Shown: positions 32,459-40,647 of the stretch, piece by piece
Position numbering within the stretch: the first letter of the stretch is position 1
Layout: each line of letters opens with the position of its first letter
DNA from: Mitsuaria sp. GD03876
Lineage (GTDB): Bacteria > Pseudomonadota > Gammaproteobacteria > Burkholderiales > Burkholderiaceae_C
NCBI RefSeq assembly: GCF_029840635.1
Contig: NZ_JAOCCU010000005.1
Coordinates: 62,001 to 126,000, forward strand
DNA length: 64,000 nucleotides
Direction of reading: 5' to 3'
Made by a program: the position numbers and the translations under genes
The notes under the pieces: generated by a model
What the model was told of the DNA's origin: nothing
What the model saw: only the letters and a program-made list of their open reading frames with translations
Database searches by the model: none

Positions 32459-34390
32459 ATGACATACAAACAATCGAGAGAGACCGCCTCGCGGCAAGCG
32501 CGCAGGCTCGGGTGGCTGGCGGTGGCCGTGATCGCCGCGTCGGCGCTGACCGGTTGCCTGGAAGACGATTCCGATGACCCGGTCGATCCCGGCCCCGGCG
32601 GTCCGGGCGGCCCGGGCACCCCGGTGACCTACGCGGTGACGGCCAGCGTCACCGGCAACGGCAAGATCACCAGCAACACCGGCGGCCTGGACTGCGGCAC
32701 CGCCTGCACCGCCACGGTGGCGGCCAACACGGTCCTGCAACTGACGGCGACGCCGGCCGCCGGCCAGGTCTTCGACAGCTGGGGCGGCGCCTGCGCCACC
32801 ACCGCCACGCCGACTTGCAGCGTGACGGTGACCCAGGCGACGGCGGTCTCGGCCACCTTCCGGGCCGCGCCGACCGCCACCTTCGGCCTGACGGTGGCCG
32901 TCACCGGTAACGGCAAGGTCACCTCGCTGCCCGCCGGCATCGATTGCGGCACCGCCTGCAGCGCCACCTACGCCGCGGCCACGCAGGTCGTGCTGACGGC
33001 CGCGCCCGCGCAGGGCCAAGTGCTGCAAGGCTGGGGCGGCGCCTGTTCCGGCACCGCCGCGGCCTGCACGGTGACGATGAGCGAGGCCCGCAACGTGACG
33101 GCCGCCTTCGCCGCGGCCCCGGCGGCGGCCAAGGCCTGGCAGGCCGCGGCGCTGATGGAGGACAGCAACGACTTCAACGTCGGCGAGACCAACCAGTTCG
33201 CCGACGCCCACCTGCTGTCGGCGGTGGACGGGTCGGGCAACGCGATGATCCTGTGGGAGCAGTCGGACGGCACGCCGGACGGCCGCACCCGCAAGGTGTT
33301 CTCGCGCCGCTACACGGCGGGCCAGGGCTGGGCCGCCGCGGTGGTGGTGCCGGGCCTGACGACGACCAGCGAGCGCGAGGAGATGGTCTCCGGCCGCCTG
33401 CTGATGGACGCCGCCGGCACCGCGGTCTGGGTGCGGGAGAACTTCCAGACGCGCCGCTACGCCGTGGGCACCGGCTGGACGGCGACGCCGTTCGCGCCGA
33501 CCAACGGCGGCGGCGGCGAGCTGACCGACGCGCGCATCGACGCCGACGGCAACGTCCACCTCGTGGGCATCGGCAACGGCGACGTGCGCTACAGCCGCCT
33601 GCCCGCGGGCAGCAACCAGTGGCCGGCGTTCGTCGACATCAGCCAGTCGTCGCTCGAGACCCGTGCCGCCCAGCTGGCCGTCAGCGCCCAGGGCGCGGTG
33701 ACGGTGGCGTGGAAGGAGCGCAACCCGGGCGACTCGAACGACAGCATGAAGGCCACCCGCTTCACCGGCGGCGCCTGGCAGACGCCGGTGCGCATCGAGG
33801 AGATCCTGACCAACGTGCAGGACACGATCCCGCGCCTGGGCGGCGACGCCGCGGGCAACGCGATCGCGGCCTGGCACCAGGGCAACGCGATCTACGCGAG
33901 CCGCTACGACGTCGCGACCAACGCCTGGAGCACGCCGGCCGCGCTGGACACCACGCTGGTGAGCAGCATCTCGTCGATCGAGCTGGCGATGAACGCCGAC
34001 GGCAAGGCGGTGATCACCTGGAGCGCGAGCACCTCGCCGCTCAAGGCCGCGACCTACGTGCCGGGCACCGGTTTCTCGGCCGCGGCGATGGCGCATGGCT
34101 ATGCGGCCGGGCACGGCGTGAGCATCGACGGAGACGGCCGTGCGGTGCTGGTCTACCGCAGCCCGGACCTGGGACCGCCGCTGGGCAGCGTCCAGAACCT
34201 GTACGCGCGTGAACTGCCGTGGGGCGGCGCCTGGAGCGCGGCCACGCTGCTGGAGAGCGGCGCGCCGGAGGTCAAGGGCGGCTTCGCCTGCTCGCTGAAC
34301 CCGGCGGGCCAGGCGGTCTGCGTCTGGGCGCAGTACGACACCACGGCCACCGACGACCGCAACAGCCTGTGGAGCGCCATCCGCAAGTGA
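32459..34390 (+). CDS. Secreted lipoprotein with two InlB-B-like repeats and a propeller-like C-terminus
   Basis: Predicted lipoprotein of 643 residues. Seen: a signal peptide with lipobox ALTGC (Cys about 33), an acidic then Pro/Gly linker, two tandem modules of about 72 residues (GNGKITSNTGGLDCGTAC and GNGKVTSLPAGIDCGTAC, each ending WGGAC), resembling the divergent InlB B-repeat domain with paired Cys. Then about eight blade-like repeats of about 50 residues with a G-x-A-x-x-x-W pattern (GNAMILWEQ, GTAVWVREN, GAVTVAWKER, GKAVITWSAS, GQAVCVWAQ). It is a cell-surface or periplasmic binding protein of unknown ligand, divergent from the kinase fusion gene. ATG 32459 gives the signal peptide. 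Confidence 0.85.
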   Translation: MTYKQSRETASRQARRLGWLAVAVIAASALTGCLEDDSDDPVDPGPGGPGGPGTPVTYAVTASVTGNGKITSNTGGLDCGTACTATVAANTVLQLTATPAAGQVFDSWGGACATTATPTCSVTVTQATAVSATFRAAPTATFGLTVAVTGNGKVTSLPAGIDCGTACSATYAAATQVVLTAAPAQGQVLQGWGGACSGTAAACTVTMSEARNVTAAFAAAPAAAKAWQAAALMEDSNDFNVGETNQFADAHLLSAVDGSGNAMILWEQSDGTPDGRTRKVFSRRYTAGQGWAAAVVVPGLTTTSEREEMVSGRLLMDAAGTAVWVRENFQTRRYAVGTGWTATPFAPTNGGGGELTDARIDADGNVHLVGIGNGDVRYSRLPAGSNQWPAFVDISQSSLETRAAQLAVSAQGAVTVAWKERNPGDSNDSMKATRFTGGAWQTPVRIEEILTNVQDTIPRLGGDAAGNAIAAWHQGNAIYASRYDVATNAWSTPAALDTTLVSSISSIELAMNADGKAVITWSASTSPLKAATYVPGTGFSAAAMAHGYAAGHGVSIDGDGRAVLVYRSPDLGPPLGSVQNLYARELPWGGAWSAATLLESGAPEVKGGFACSLNPAGQAVCVWAQYDTTATDDRNSLWSAIRK

Positions 34391-34414
34391 GGCCCCCGCT
34401 CAGGGAGAGCACCC

Positions 34415-34438
34415 GCCCCGGCCGATCGCGGCCGGGGC
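34415..34438 (+). terminator. Stem-loop downstream of the lipoprotein gene
   Basis: GCCCCGGCC-GATCGC-GGCCGGGGC forms a perfect 9-bp stem with a 6-base loop, 25 bases after the lipoprotein stop. No T-run follows, so termination strength is uncertain. Confidence 0.5.
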
Positions 34439-34502
34439 TTCGGCGGGCCGGTGGCTAACATCGGCCCGCTTTGTCCTGCACGCAACTTCAAGGGAGACAC
34501 GA

Positions 34503-35018
34503 ATGAAGGCAGTCTTGACCGGATGGCTGGTGGCCATCGCGCTCCAGGGATCGTTCGCGGAGGCCGCGCCGCCGGTGTCGCCGACCTCCGCGGCGGCTCC
34601 GGCCGCGTCGCCGCTGGTGGGCCAGTGGGCGCTGGATGTCGGCACGCTGCCGATGCCGCCGGAGATGCGGCCCCAGCGCGTGGAGCTGGACTTCCGCGCC
34701 GCCGCCGACGGCAAGTGGACGACGCAGGTCGACATCGTCGACGCCAAGGGCGGCCGGATGCAGTCCACGTCCACGCTGGCGCTGGACGGCACGCCGGGGC
34801 GCGCCACGGGGAACTACTGGGTCGACGTCGTCAACGCCAAGATGCCGGCGCCCAACGTGCTGGTCATGCAGTTCGTCTACGAAGGCATCCCGCGATCGAC
34901 GCGGGTCTACTCGGTCAGCCCGGACGGCCAGGTGCTGACGGAGACCGAGGCCTACTTCAAGGACGGCGCGCCGGTGCTGCGCACGGCGCTGTTCAGCCGC
35001 GCGGCCCGCAAGCCCTGA
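34503..35018 (+). CDS. Exported protein of unknown function
   Basis: Protein of 171 residues with AGGGAGA in good position before ATG 34503. Seen: a signal peptide (MKAVLTGWLVAIALQGSFAEA), an Ala/Pro/Ser linker, then a compact beta-rich domain of about 130 residues starting LVGQWALDVGTLPMPPEMRP and containing TYR/VYSVSPDGQVLTETEAYF. The LVGxW start recalls lipocalin-like periplasmic folds, which is only a resemblance. It is on the plus strand after the lipoprotein gene but separated by a stem-loop, so probably transcribed alone. Confidence 0.7.
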   Translation: MKAVLTGWLVAIALQGSFAEAAPPVSPTSAAAPAASPLVGQWALDVGTLPMPPEMRPQRVELDFRAAADGKWTTQVDIVDAKGGRMQSTSTLALDGTPGRATGNYWVDVVNAKMPAPNVLVMQFVYEGIPRSTRVYSVSPDGQVLTETEAYFKDGAPVLRTALFSRAARKP

Positions 35019-35058
35019 GGCGCCCCGCCCTCGCGGTCGTTCTCGCGCCCGGCCTCGC

Positions 35059-35391
35059 TCAGACGAGGCCGAGTCCGGCGAGGATCGACCCGATGCCCAT
35101 CGCGCCGGTGACGGCCGCGTAGAAGAAGGCCATCTTGGGCGTCGACGGCCAGGAGAGGTTCTCGCAGAACCAGCGCAGGCCGCGCAGGAAGAAGGTCCGG
35201 TCGCTGAAGCGGACGCTGGCCAGGAACATCAGGCTCCACGCGATCAGCGTCAGGCCCATCAGCACCGATTTCATGCCGCCGTCGGCGCGCAGCGCGCCGG
35301 CGGTCAGGGCGGCGAGGAAGGCGATCAGGCAATAGCCCAGGACATCGCCGCGCGGTCGCGGCGAATTCGGATCGGAAGGGGGAGCGGTCAT
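35059..35391 (-). CDS. Small membrane protein, unknown function
   Basis: 110 residues from ATG 35391 (MTAPPSDPNS). Seen: about three hydrophobic helices (VLGYCLIAFLAALTAGAL; SVLMGLTLIAWSLMFLASV; MAFFYAAVTGAMGIGSILAGLGLV) with a charged loop between the second and third. No recognised motif. It is convergent with the exported protein gene and lies downstream of the GNAT gene on the same strand. Confidence 0.6.
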   Translation of the reverse strand: MTAPPSDPNSPRPRGDVLGYCLIAFLAALTAGALRADGGMKSVLMGLTLIAWSLMFLASVRFSDRTFFLRGLRWFCENLSWPSTPKMAFFYAAVTGAMGIGSILAGLGLV

Positions 35392-35473
35392 CGTCGTCGG
35401 AAAGGCGCGTCGCGTGGCGGCCGGGAGGTCGGCCGCGCCACCGCGCGCGCGGCGCAGCATACCGCCCGCGGGT

Positions 35474-36262
35474 TCAGCGGGACCAGTCGTAGGGCGTCGT
35501 CGTCGACACCTTGACAAGGCCGGAGGCTTCGAGGATCGGCCGCGAGAAGTCCGTCGAATCGCTGTGGATCAGCGACTTGCCCAAGGCCAGCGCGGCACGT
35601 GCCCGCGCGGCGGTCAACGCGCGATAGATGCCGCGCCCGCGCCAGGCCGGGCGCGTCGCGCCGCCCCAGATGCCGGCGAACGCGGTGCCGGCCACCGGCT
35701 CCAGGCGGCCGCCGGTGATCACCTCGCCCGCGGCCTCGGCGATCCACAGGCTCGTGCCGTCGCCGCGGGCCAGGTGCTCGAGCATCGAGGCCGTCATCGG
35801 CGCCGGGTCGCCATCGCCGAAGACCTCGGCCTGCATCGCGCACAGGCGCGCGACGTCCTCCGGCTCGTGGATCGAGCGCAGCGTCACGCCGTCGGGCAAC
35901 GGGACGTCGGCGACCAGCAGGCGGGCCTCGCCGACCATGATCGATTCCGGCTCGCCCGGCGCGAAACCGTGGGCGACGAGCGTGTCGTGCAAGCCCGGCG
36001 CATGGTCGTGGGCGCGGGTCTTCCATTCGACGTGAAGGATCGCGGGATCGGCCTGGAAATGCCGCAGCGCGTCGACGACCAGGCGGCGGACCTCCGCGGC
36101 ATCGGCGCCGCCGAGGTCGCGGTAGCTGACGAAGCCCTGCCCTCGGGCGAAGGTCACCAGCCGCAGCGGTCCCAGCGAGCTCACGGCGATGGCGCCGGCG
36201 GCTTCGGCATCGCCGCGGAGTTGGGCGTCGTAGGCGGCGAGCAGGGAGTCGGTGTCTTGCAT
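35474..36262 (-). CDS. GNAT-family N-acetyltransferase
   Basis: 262 residues. Seen: the acetyl-CoA-binding segment PAWRGRGIYRALTAARARAA near the C-terminus and the preceding beta-strand GTAFAGIWGGATRP, typical of GNAT motif A. The N-terminal half (about 1-115) looks like a degenerate second GNAT fold, a known arrangement. Substrate unknown. The VOC gene ends 19 bases upstream on the same strand, so the two may be cotranscribed. Confidence 0.82.
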   Translation of the reverse strand: MQDTDSLLAAYDAQLRGDAEAAGAIAVSSLGPLRLVTFARGQGFVSYRDLGGADAAEVRRLVVDALRHFQADPAILHVEWKTRAHDHAPGLHDTLVAHGFAPGEPESIMVGEARLLVADVPLPDGVTLRSIHEPEDVARLCAMQAEVFGDGDPAPMTASMLEHLARGDGTSLWIAEAAGEVITGGRLEPVAGTAFAGIWGGATRPAWRGRGIYRALTAARARAALALGKSLIHSDSTDFSRPILEASGLVKVSTTTPYDWSR

Positions 36263-36281
36263 GGCGAGCGATGATGCCGTG

Positions 36282-36659
36282 CTACTCGGCGCCTTTGAAC
36301 ACCGCCTCGACGCGATGACCGTCGGGATCGACGACGAAGGCGGCGTAGTAGGTCGGCCCGTAATGCGGACGCAGGCCGGGGGCGCCGTTGTCCGTGCCGC
36401 CCGCGGCGATCGCCGCGGTGTGGAAGGCGTCCACCGCGGCCCGGCTCGGCGCCGAGAACGCGAGATGGAATCCCGGTCCCGGTGGCGCCGCATCCGGCCG
36501 CTGCTTGACGCAGAACACGTCCTCGCCGTCCTCGACGCCGTAGCCGATCGCGGTGTCGTCCTCATAGACCCGTCGCAACCCCAAGGCCGCGAGCGCGCCG
36601 TCGTACATGCGGACGCTGCGCGCCAGCGAAGCGACGCCGAAGGAGAGGTGGTGAAGCAT
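36282..36659 (-). CDS. VOC-superfamily (glyoxalase/bleomycin-resistance-like) protein
   Basis: 125 residues from ATG 36659 (MLHHLSFGVASLARSVRMYD); the reverse strand reads GGTGGTG-type purines upstream but no strong ribosome site. Seen: two beta-alpha-beta-beta-beta modules, GPGFHLAFSAPSRAAVDAFH and the C-terminal AAFVVDPDGHRVEAVFK typical of single-domain VOC proteins. Metal ligands could be the early His and the late Glu. Substrate unknown. Confidence 0.82.
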   Translation of the reverse strand: MLHHLSFGVASLARSVRMYDGALAALGLRRVYEDDTAIGYGVEDGEDVFCVKQRPDAAPPGPGFHLAFSAPSRAAVDAFHTAAIAAGGTDNGAPGLRPHYGPTYYAAFVVDPDGHRVEAVFKGAE

Positions 36660-36730
36660 GTCGAGCGCCTGGGCGGTTGTGCGGAAGGCGCTACGGTAAC
36701 GGCTCGGCGACGTTTCTGACCCGCAAAGCA

Positions 36731-36764
36731 AAACGCCCGCGAGACTTGCGTCTTGCGGGCGTTT
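36731..36764 (-). terminator. Rho-independent-type terminator of tRNA-His
   Basis: A 10-bp stem AAACGCCCGC / GCGGGCGTTT with a further short inner stem (AGAC/GTCT). On the minus strand it follows tRNA-His by about 15 bases and is followed by a T-rich stretch (TTTTGCTTTG). Confidence 0.75.
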
Positions 36765-36779
36765 GCTTCTATTCGGTGG

Positions 36780-36853
36780 GGTGGCTGATGGGACTCGAAC
36801 CCACGACGACCAGAATCACAATCTGGGACTCTACCAACTGAGCTACAGCCACC
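36780..36853 (-). tRNA. tRNA-His (GTG)
   Basis: The minus strand gives GGTGGCTG...TAGCTCAGTTGGTAGAG, an anticodon arm CCAGATTGTGATTCTGG with GTG in the loop, and a T arm with GTTCGAGTC. The extra G(-1) pairing with C73, specific to tRNA-His, is present. The 3' CCA is not fully encoded (C then CA). Confidence 0.95.
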
Positions 36854-36968
36854 GGAGAAGCCTTAGATTATGGCTGAAGTTCTCCTCTGTGGGAAGCACT
36901 TTCTGCGATTCTTTTGAAAATCCTTCGAACCGCCCAAGTGCCGCCCCGTTGCCTTCAGCCAAGGCGCA

Positions 36969-38888
36969 TCAATTCGCCGGCGCCGAAGCCGCCGTCGCCT
37001 TCAGCGCGGCCGGCTTGATCGTGGCCTTGTACTCGGCCTTCAGCGCGTTGTAGTAGCCCTGCATCTCGACCGCGCTCCAGGCGCGCGCGTACTGCTCCGC
37101 CGCCCGCTTCGCATCGATCAGCGCCGGATCGCGCGCCAGCACCTTCTCGATCTTCACGACCAGGAAGTTGCCGTCGCCGCCGTCCACGCCGACATAGGCC
37201 GGCAGCTTCGACGCATCGGCGCGCATGACCGCGTCCAGCACCTTCTGCGGCATCACGCCGGGCTTGGCGCGCGAGACCGTCACCGGCTCGCTCAGGCCCT
37301 TCGCGTCGCCACCCTTCTGCAGCTCGGCCAGGCGCGCCTCGCCCGCCTTCCTGGCGGCCTGGGCGGCGTGCTCCTGCACCCACGCGGCGGTCACGGCCGG
37401 CTTGACCTCGGCCAGCGCCGGCACGCGCGCCGGCTTGTACTCGACGACGCGCGCCGACACCAGCTGGTTGCCGCCCGCCTCGATCGCGGCGGTGTTGCGC
37501 TTGTTCTTCAGCGTGTCGGCTTCGAAGACCGCCTCCAGCAGCTTGGCCGAGGCCAGCGGGCCGGTCGCGTCCGGCGCCGGCTTGCGACGCACCGTCGCCT
37601 TCTGGATCGTCAGCTTGAACTTGTCGGCCGCGGGCTTGAGCGAGTCGCTCTGCTCATACACGGTGTTGCCGAAGTCCTCGGCCATCTCCGTGTAGCGCTT
37701 CTGCGCCAGCTGGCGGCGCAGCTCGGCTTCGATCTCGGCCTTCACCGTCTCGAACGGACGCGCCTGACCGCCCCGCAGGTCGGTCAGCATGATGATGTGG
37801 TAACCGAAGTCGGACTGGACGACGTTGCTGATCTCGCCCTTCTTCAGCGCGTACACGGCGTCCTCGAACGGCTTGACCATCGCGCCCTTGCCGAAGAAGT
37901 CCAGGTCGCCGCCGCGCTCGGCCGAGCCCGGGTCTTCCGAATTCTTCTTGGCCAGCTCGGCGAAGCCCGCCGGGTTCTTGCGCGCCTCGGCCAGCAGCGA
38001 CTCGGCCTTGGCCTTCGCCTTGGCCTTGTCGGCGGCGGACATGTCCGCGCCGGCCTTGATCAGGATGTGGCTCGCGCGACGTTCCTCGTCGCTGGTGTAG
38101 CGCGTCTTGTTGTTGTCGTAGAACTTCTGCACCTCGTCCGCGCTGACCGTCACGCCGGCCTGCAGCGCCGCGGCGTCCAGCGCCACGTACTCGATGTCGG
38201 CGCTCTCGGCCAGCTGGAACTTGGCGGCGACCTTCGGGTCCTTGTAGTAGGCCTCGAGGTCCGCGTCCTTGGGCACCAGCGTCGCGGCGAACACCTGCGC
38301 GGCGAACGGCTGGAACTGCACCTCGCGCTGCTGCAGCAGCGCGTCGAAAGCGAGGCCGGCGCTGGCCTGCGTCGGCAGCGCGCTCTGCGCCAGCGGCGCC
38401 AGCACCGAGTTCATCTGCAGGTCCTGGCGCAGGCGTTGCAGCAGGCCGTCCACCGTCAGGCCCTGCTGGGCGGCGATCTGCTTGGCCGTCTCCGGATTGC
38501 GCAGCGGCGCCAGTTGCGGATCGGTGCGGATCAGGTCGAGCAGTTGCTCGTCGGTGATCGAGCGGTGCTCGTCGGCCACCACGGCGCCGAGCACGCGCTC
38601 GCGCAGCAGGTTCTCCAGCACGTCCTTGCGCACTTCCGGCGACTCGAACATCTTGGGGTCCATCGTCGGGGCCTGCTCACGCATGCGCTCGACCTGCTGG
38701 CGCTGGGCCTGGTCCCATTCGGCCTGCGTGATCTTGCGGCCATCAACGGTCGCCACCGTCGCGTTGCTGCCGTCCATGAAGCGGCTGTAGCCCTCCACGC
38801 CGAGCAGCACGAAGGACGGCAGGATCAGGATCAGCAGCAGGAACTGAAACAGCCGCGTGTGCTTGCGAACGAAATCAAACATCAACAA
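36969..38888 (-). CDS. ppiD: Periplasmic folding chaperone / peptidyl-prolyl isomerase PpiD
   Basis: Inner-membrane-anchored chaperone of 639 residues, normal for PpiD, acting on proteins leaving the Sec translocon. Seen: a short cytosolic start (MLMFDFVRKHTRLFQF), one transmembrane helix (about 16-35), a SurA-like chaperone region (VDGRKITQAEWDQAQRQQ), a parvulin domain (about 265-365; RRASHILIKAGAD, DLDFFGKGAMVKPFEDAVY, QSDFGYHIIMLTD), and a second degenerate domain. It lies between tRNA-Val and tRNA-His and downstream of HU, an arrangement common in Burkholderiales. Confidence 0.94.
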   Translation of the reverse strand: MLMFDFVRKHTRLFQFLLLILILPSFVLLGVEGYSRFMDGSNATVATVDGRKITQAEWDQAQRQQVERMREQAPTMDPKMFESPEVRKDVLENLLRERVLGAVVADEHRSITDEQLLDLIRTDPQLAPLRNPETAKQIAAQQGLTVDGLLQRLRQDLQMNSVLAPLAQSALPTQASAGLAFDALLQQREVQFQPFAAQVFAATLVPKDADLEAYYKDPKVAAKFQLAESADIEYVALDAAALQAGVTVSADEVQKFYDNNKTRYTSDEERRASHILIKAGADMSAADKAKAKAKAESLLAEARKNPAGFAELAKKNSEDPGSAERGGDLDFFGKGAMVKPFEDAVYALKKGEISNVVQSDFGYHIIMLTDLRGGQARPFETVKAEIEAELRRQLAQKRYTEMAEDFGNTVYEQSDSLKPAADKFKLTIQKATVRRKPAPDATGPLASAKLLEAVFEADTLKNKRNTAAIEAGGNQLVSARVVEYKPARVPALAEVKPAVTAAWVQEHAAQAARKAGEARLAELQKGGDAKGLSEPVTVSRAKPGVMPQKVLDAVMRADASKLPAYVGVDGGDGNFLVVKIEKVLARDPALIDAKRAAEQYARAWSAVEMQGYYNALKAEYKATIKPAALKATAASAPAN

Positions 38889-38983
38889 CCTCGGGTCATT
38901 TCACATACGACAAAGGCGAACCGGGGTTCGCCTTTGGGCCGCGGCATTCTAGTCCACCGTTTCAGGGGACTCGCCTCGGGATT

Positions 38984-39059
38984 TGGTGGGCGCTGACGGT
39001 CTCGAACCGCCGACCTACTCCGTGTAAAGGAGCCGCTCTACCAACTGAGCTAAGCGCCC
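38984..39059 (-). tRNA. tRNA-Val (TAC)
   Basis: The minus strand reads GGGCGCTTAGCTCAGTTGGTAGAGC, an anticodon arm with CTTTACA in the loop (TAC), T arm GGTTCGAGACC, and acceptor AGCGCCC-A followed by an encoded CCA. 76 nt. Confidence 0.97.
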
Positions 39060-39093
39060 GAAAGCTTCGGGTGGAGTGGGAGCGAAGGCCGTC

Positions 39094-39366
39094 TCAGTTG
39101 ACGGCGTCCTTCAGGGCCTTGCCCGGACGGAACTTCGGCACCTTCGCCGACTTGATCTTGATCGCCTCGTTCGTGCGCGGGTTGCGGCCGGTGCGCGCGG
39201 CGCGCTTCGTGACGCTGAAGGTGCCGAAGCCCACCAGCGACACCGTCCCGTTCTTCTTGAGCGTGGTCTTCACGCCGCCGATCACGGCTTCCAGCGCACG
39301 CCCCGCGGCGGCCTTGGAAATGTCCGCCTGCTTGGCGATGTGCTCGATCAATTCGGACTTGTTCAC
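39094..39366 (-). CDS. hupB: DNA-binding protein HU
   Basis: Nucleoid protein of 90 residues. Seen: [37 protein letters not shown] (the beta-arm start) and the C-terminal [15 protein letters not shown], all HU-family. The start codon is GTG (39366) with a strong GAGGGGG site upstream. It precedes tRNA-Val and ppiD. In many relatives lon lies directly upstream; here pgsA does instead. Confidence 0.96.
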   Translation of the reverse strand: MNKSELIEHIAKQADISKAAAGRALEAVIGGVKTTLKKNGTVSLVGFGTFSVTKRAARTGRNPRTNEAIKIKSAKVPKFRPGKALKDAVN

Positions 39367-39476
39367 GAAGGTACCCCCTCATTGGTTTGCCAGGCCGCCG
39401 AACGGCGCGGGAAGCGGATTCTAGACGCATTGGCTTCGGGCCCCGACAAGGGGGAAGTCCCGATACAAGGGGGGTC

Positions 39477-40052
39477 TCAACGCACTTTCGCGCGGATCTC
39501 GGGGAGCGCCTTCTGCAGGTAATAGACCATCGACCAGATGGTCAGCACCGCGGCCAGGTAGATCAGCCAGGTGCCCCACAGCCGGGTGTTGATCAGGCCG
39601 AACAGCCGGCCGTCGTACAGCAGGAAGGGGATGGCCACCATCTGCACCGTCGTCTTGAGCTTGCCCAGCATGTGGACCGCCACCGAACGCGACGCGCCGA
39701 TCTGCGCCATCCACTCGCGCAGCGCGGAGATCGCGATCTCCCGCCCGACGATCACCAGCGCCACCAGTGCGTCCACGCGCTGCTGCTCCAGCAGCACCAG
39801 CAGCGCCGCGCAGACCAGGAACTTGTCGGCCACCGGATCCAGGAAGGCGCCGAAGGACGAGGTCTGGTTGAGCTTGCGCGCCAGGTAACCGTCCGCCCAG
39901 TCGGTCAGCGCGACCGTGATGAACAGGACGGTGGCCAGCAGGTTTTGGTGGGCGGGCGCCATCTGCAGGTGGAACACCCCGACGATCAGCGGGATGGCCA
40001 CGATGCGGGCCCAGGTCAGCAAGGTTGGCAGCGTCCAGAACATGGGCGGCAT
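39477..40052 (-). CDS. pgsA: CDP-diacylglycerol-glycerol-3-phosphate 3-phosphatidyltransferase
   Basis: Inner-membrane enzyme of 191 residues committing CDP-diacylglycerol to phosphatidylglycerol synthesis. Seen: the CDP-alcohol phosphotransferase signature DWADGYLARKLNQTSSFG followed by AFLDPVADK (four Asp), and about five helices. ATG 40052 is chosen because AGGGGGCAC precedes it; ATG 40043 (MFWTLPT) is three codons in. It follows uvrC and a lipoprotein gene on the same strand. Confidence 0.93.
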   Translation of the reverse strand: MPPMFWTLPTLLTWARIVAIPLIVGVFHLQMAPAHQNLLATVLFITVALTDWADGYLARKLNQTSSFGAFLDPVADKFLVCAALLVLLEQQRVDALVALVIVGREIAISALREWMAQIGASRSVAVHMLGKLKTTVQMVAIPFLLYDGRLFGLINTRLWGTWLIYLAAVLTIWSMVYYLQKALPEIRAKVR

Positions 40053-40072
40053 TGTGCCCCCTTCCGGGGGGC

Positions 40073-40621
40073 TCAATCGTCCAGCGTGCGCGGCTTGAAG
40101 CGCCGGTCGTCGTCGAAGAGGAACACCTCGACGAACTTCCACGGCTTGGGCAGCCGGCTCACGTCGCCGAAAGGCGCGGCACGGCGCACCGCCGCGATCG
40201 CCAGCTCGATCGTGTCCTCCGCCTGCGTCGGCTTGCGCAGCACGCGGATGTGCTTGATGGTGCCGTCCTGGTTGAGTTCGACCTCCAGCACCGGGATCGC
40301 CAGCAGCTCCGGCGGCGGCTCGCTCATGTAGGTGGTGTCCGGGTTCGCGGCGACCATGCGCTGCGCGGCCTGGCGGCGCAGGTCCTCGTGCGAGGCCACC
40401 GCGTGCGGCGCCGGCAGCGGCAGGCCGCGGCGCACCGCGGGCGACGTCGGCACCGGCGCGGCCGGCGAGGTCGGCGTCGCGGTGATCTCGCGCGTCGGCG
40501 CCGGGGCCGGCGGCGCCGGACGCTGCGTCGGCGTGCCGCAGGCCGCCAGCGACAACGCCAGCGCCAGCTTGGCGGTCCCGCGCAGCGCGCGTTTCAATGG
40601 GAGTCGGTCGATCGTGTTCAT
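40073..40621 (-). CDS. Lipoprotein with TonB-C-like domain
   Basis: 182 residues. Seen: a signal peptide with lipobox LSLAAC, a Pro/Ala/Thr-rich spacer (about 30-60), then a domain resembling TonB C-terminal / energy-transducer folds (PVLEVELNQDGTIKHIRVLR, ELAIAAVRRAAPFGDVSRLP). With no membrane anchor other than the lipid and no ExbBD nearby, it is unlikely to energise transport; a structural or peptidoglycan-linked role is possible. It sits 26 bases after uvrC and 20 bases before pgsA. Confidence 0.75.
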   Translation of the reverse strand: MNTIDRLPLKRALRGTAKLALALSLAACGTPTQRPAPPAPAPTREITATPTSPAAPVPTSPAVRRGLPLPAPHAVASHEDLRRQAAQRMVAANPDTTYMSEPPPELLAIPVLEVELNQDGTIKHIRVLRKPTQAEDTIELAIAAVRRAAPFGDVSRLPKPWKFVEVFLFDDDRRFKPRTLDD

Positions 40622-40647
40622 CACTTCTTTTCCAATCCGCGCGCCGC

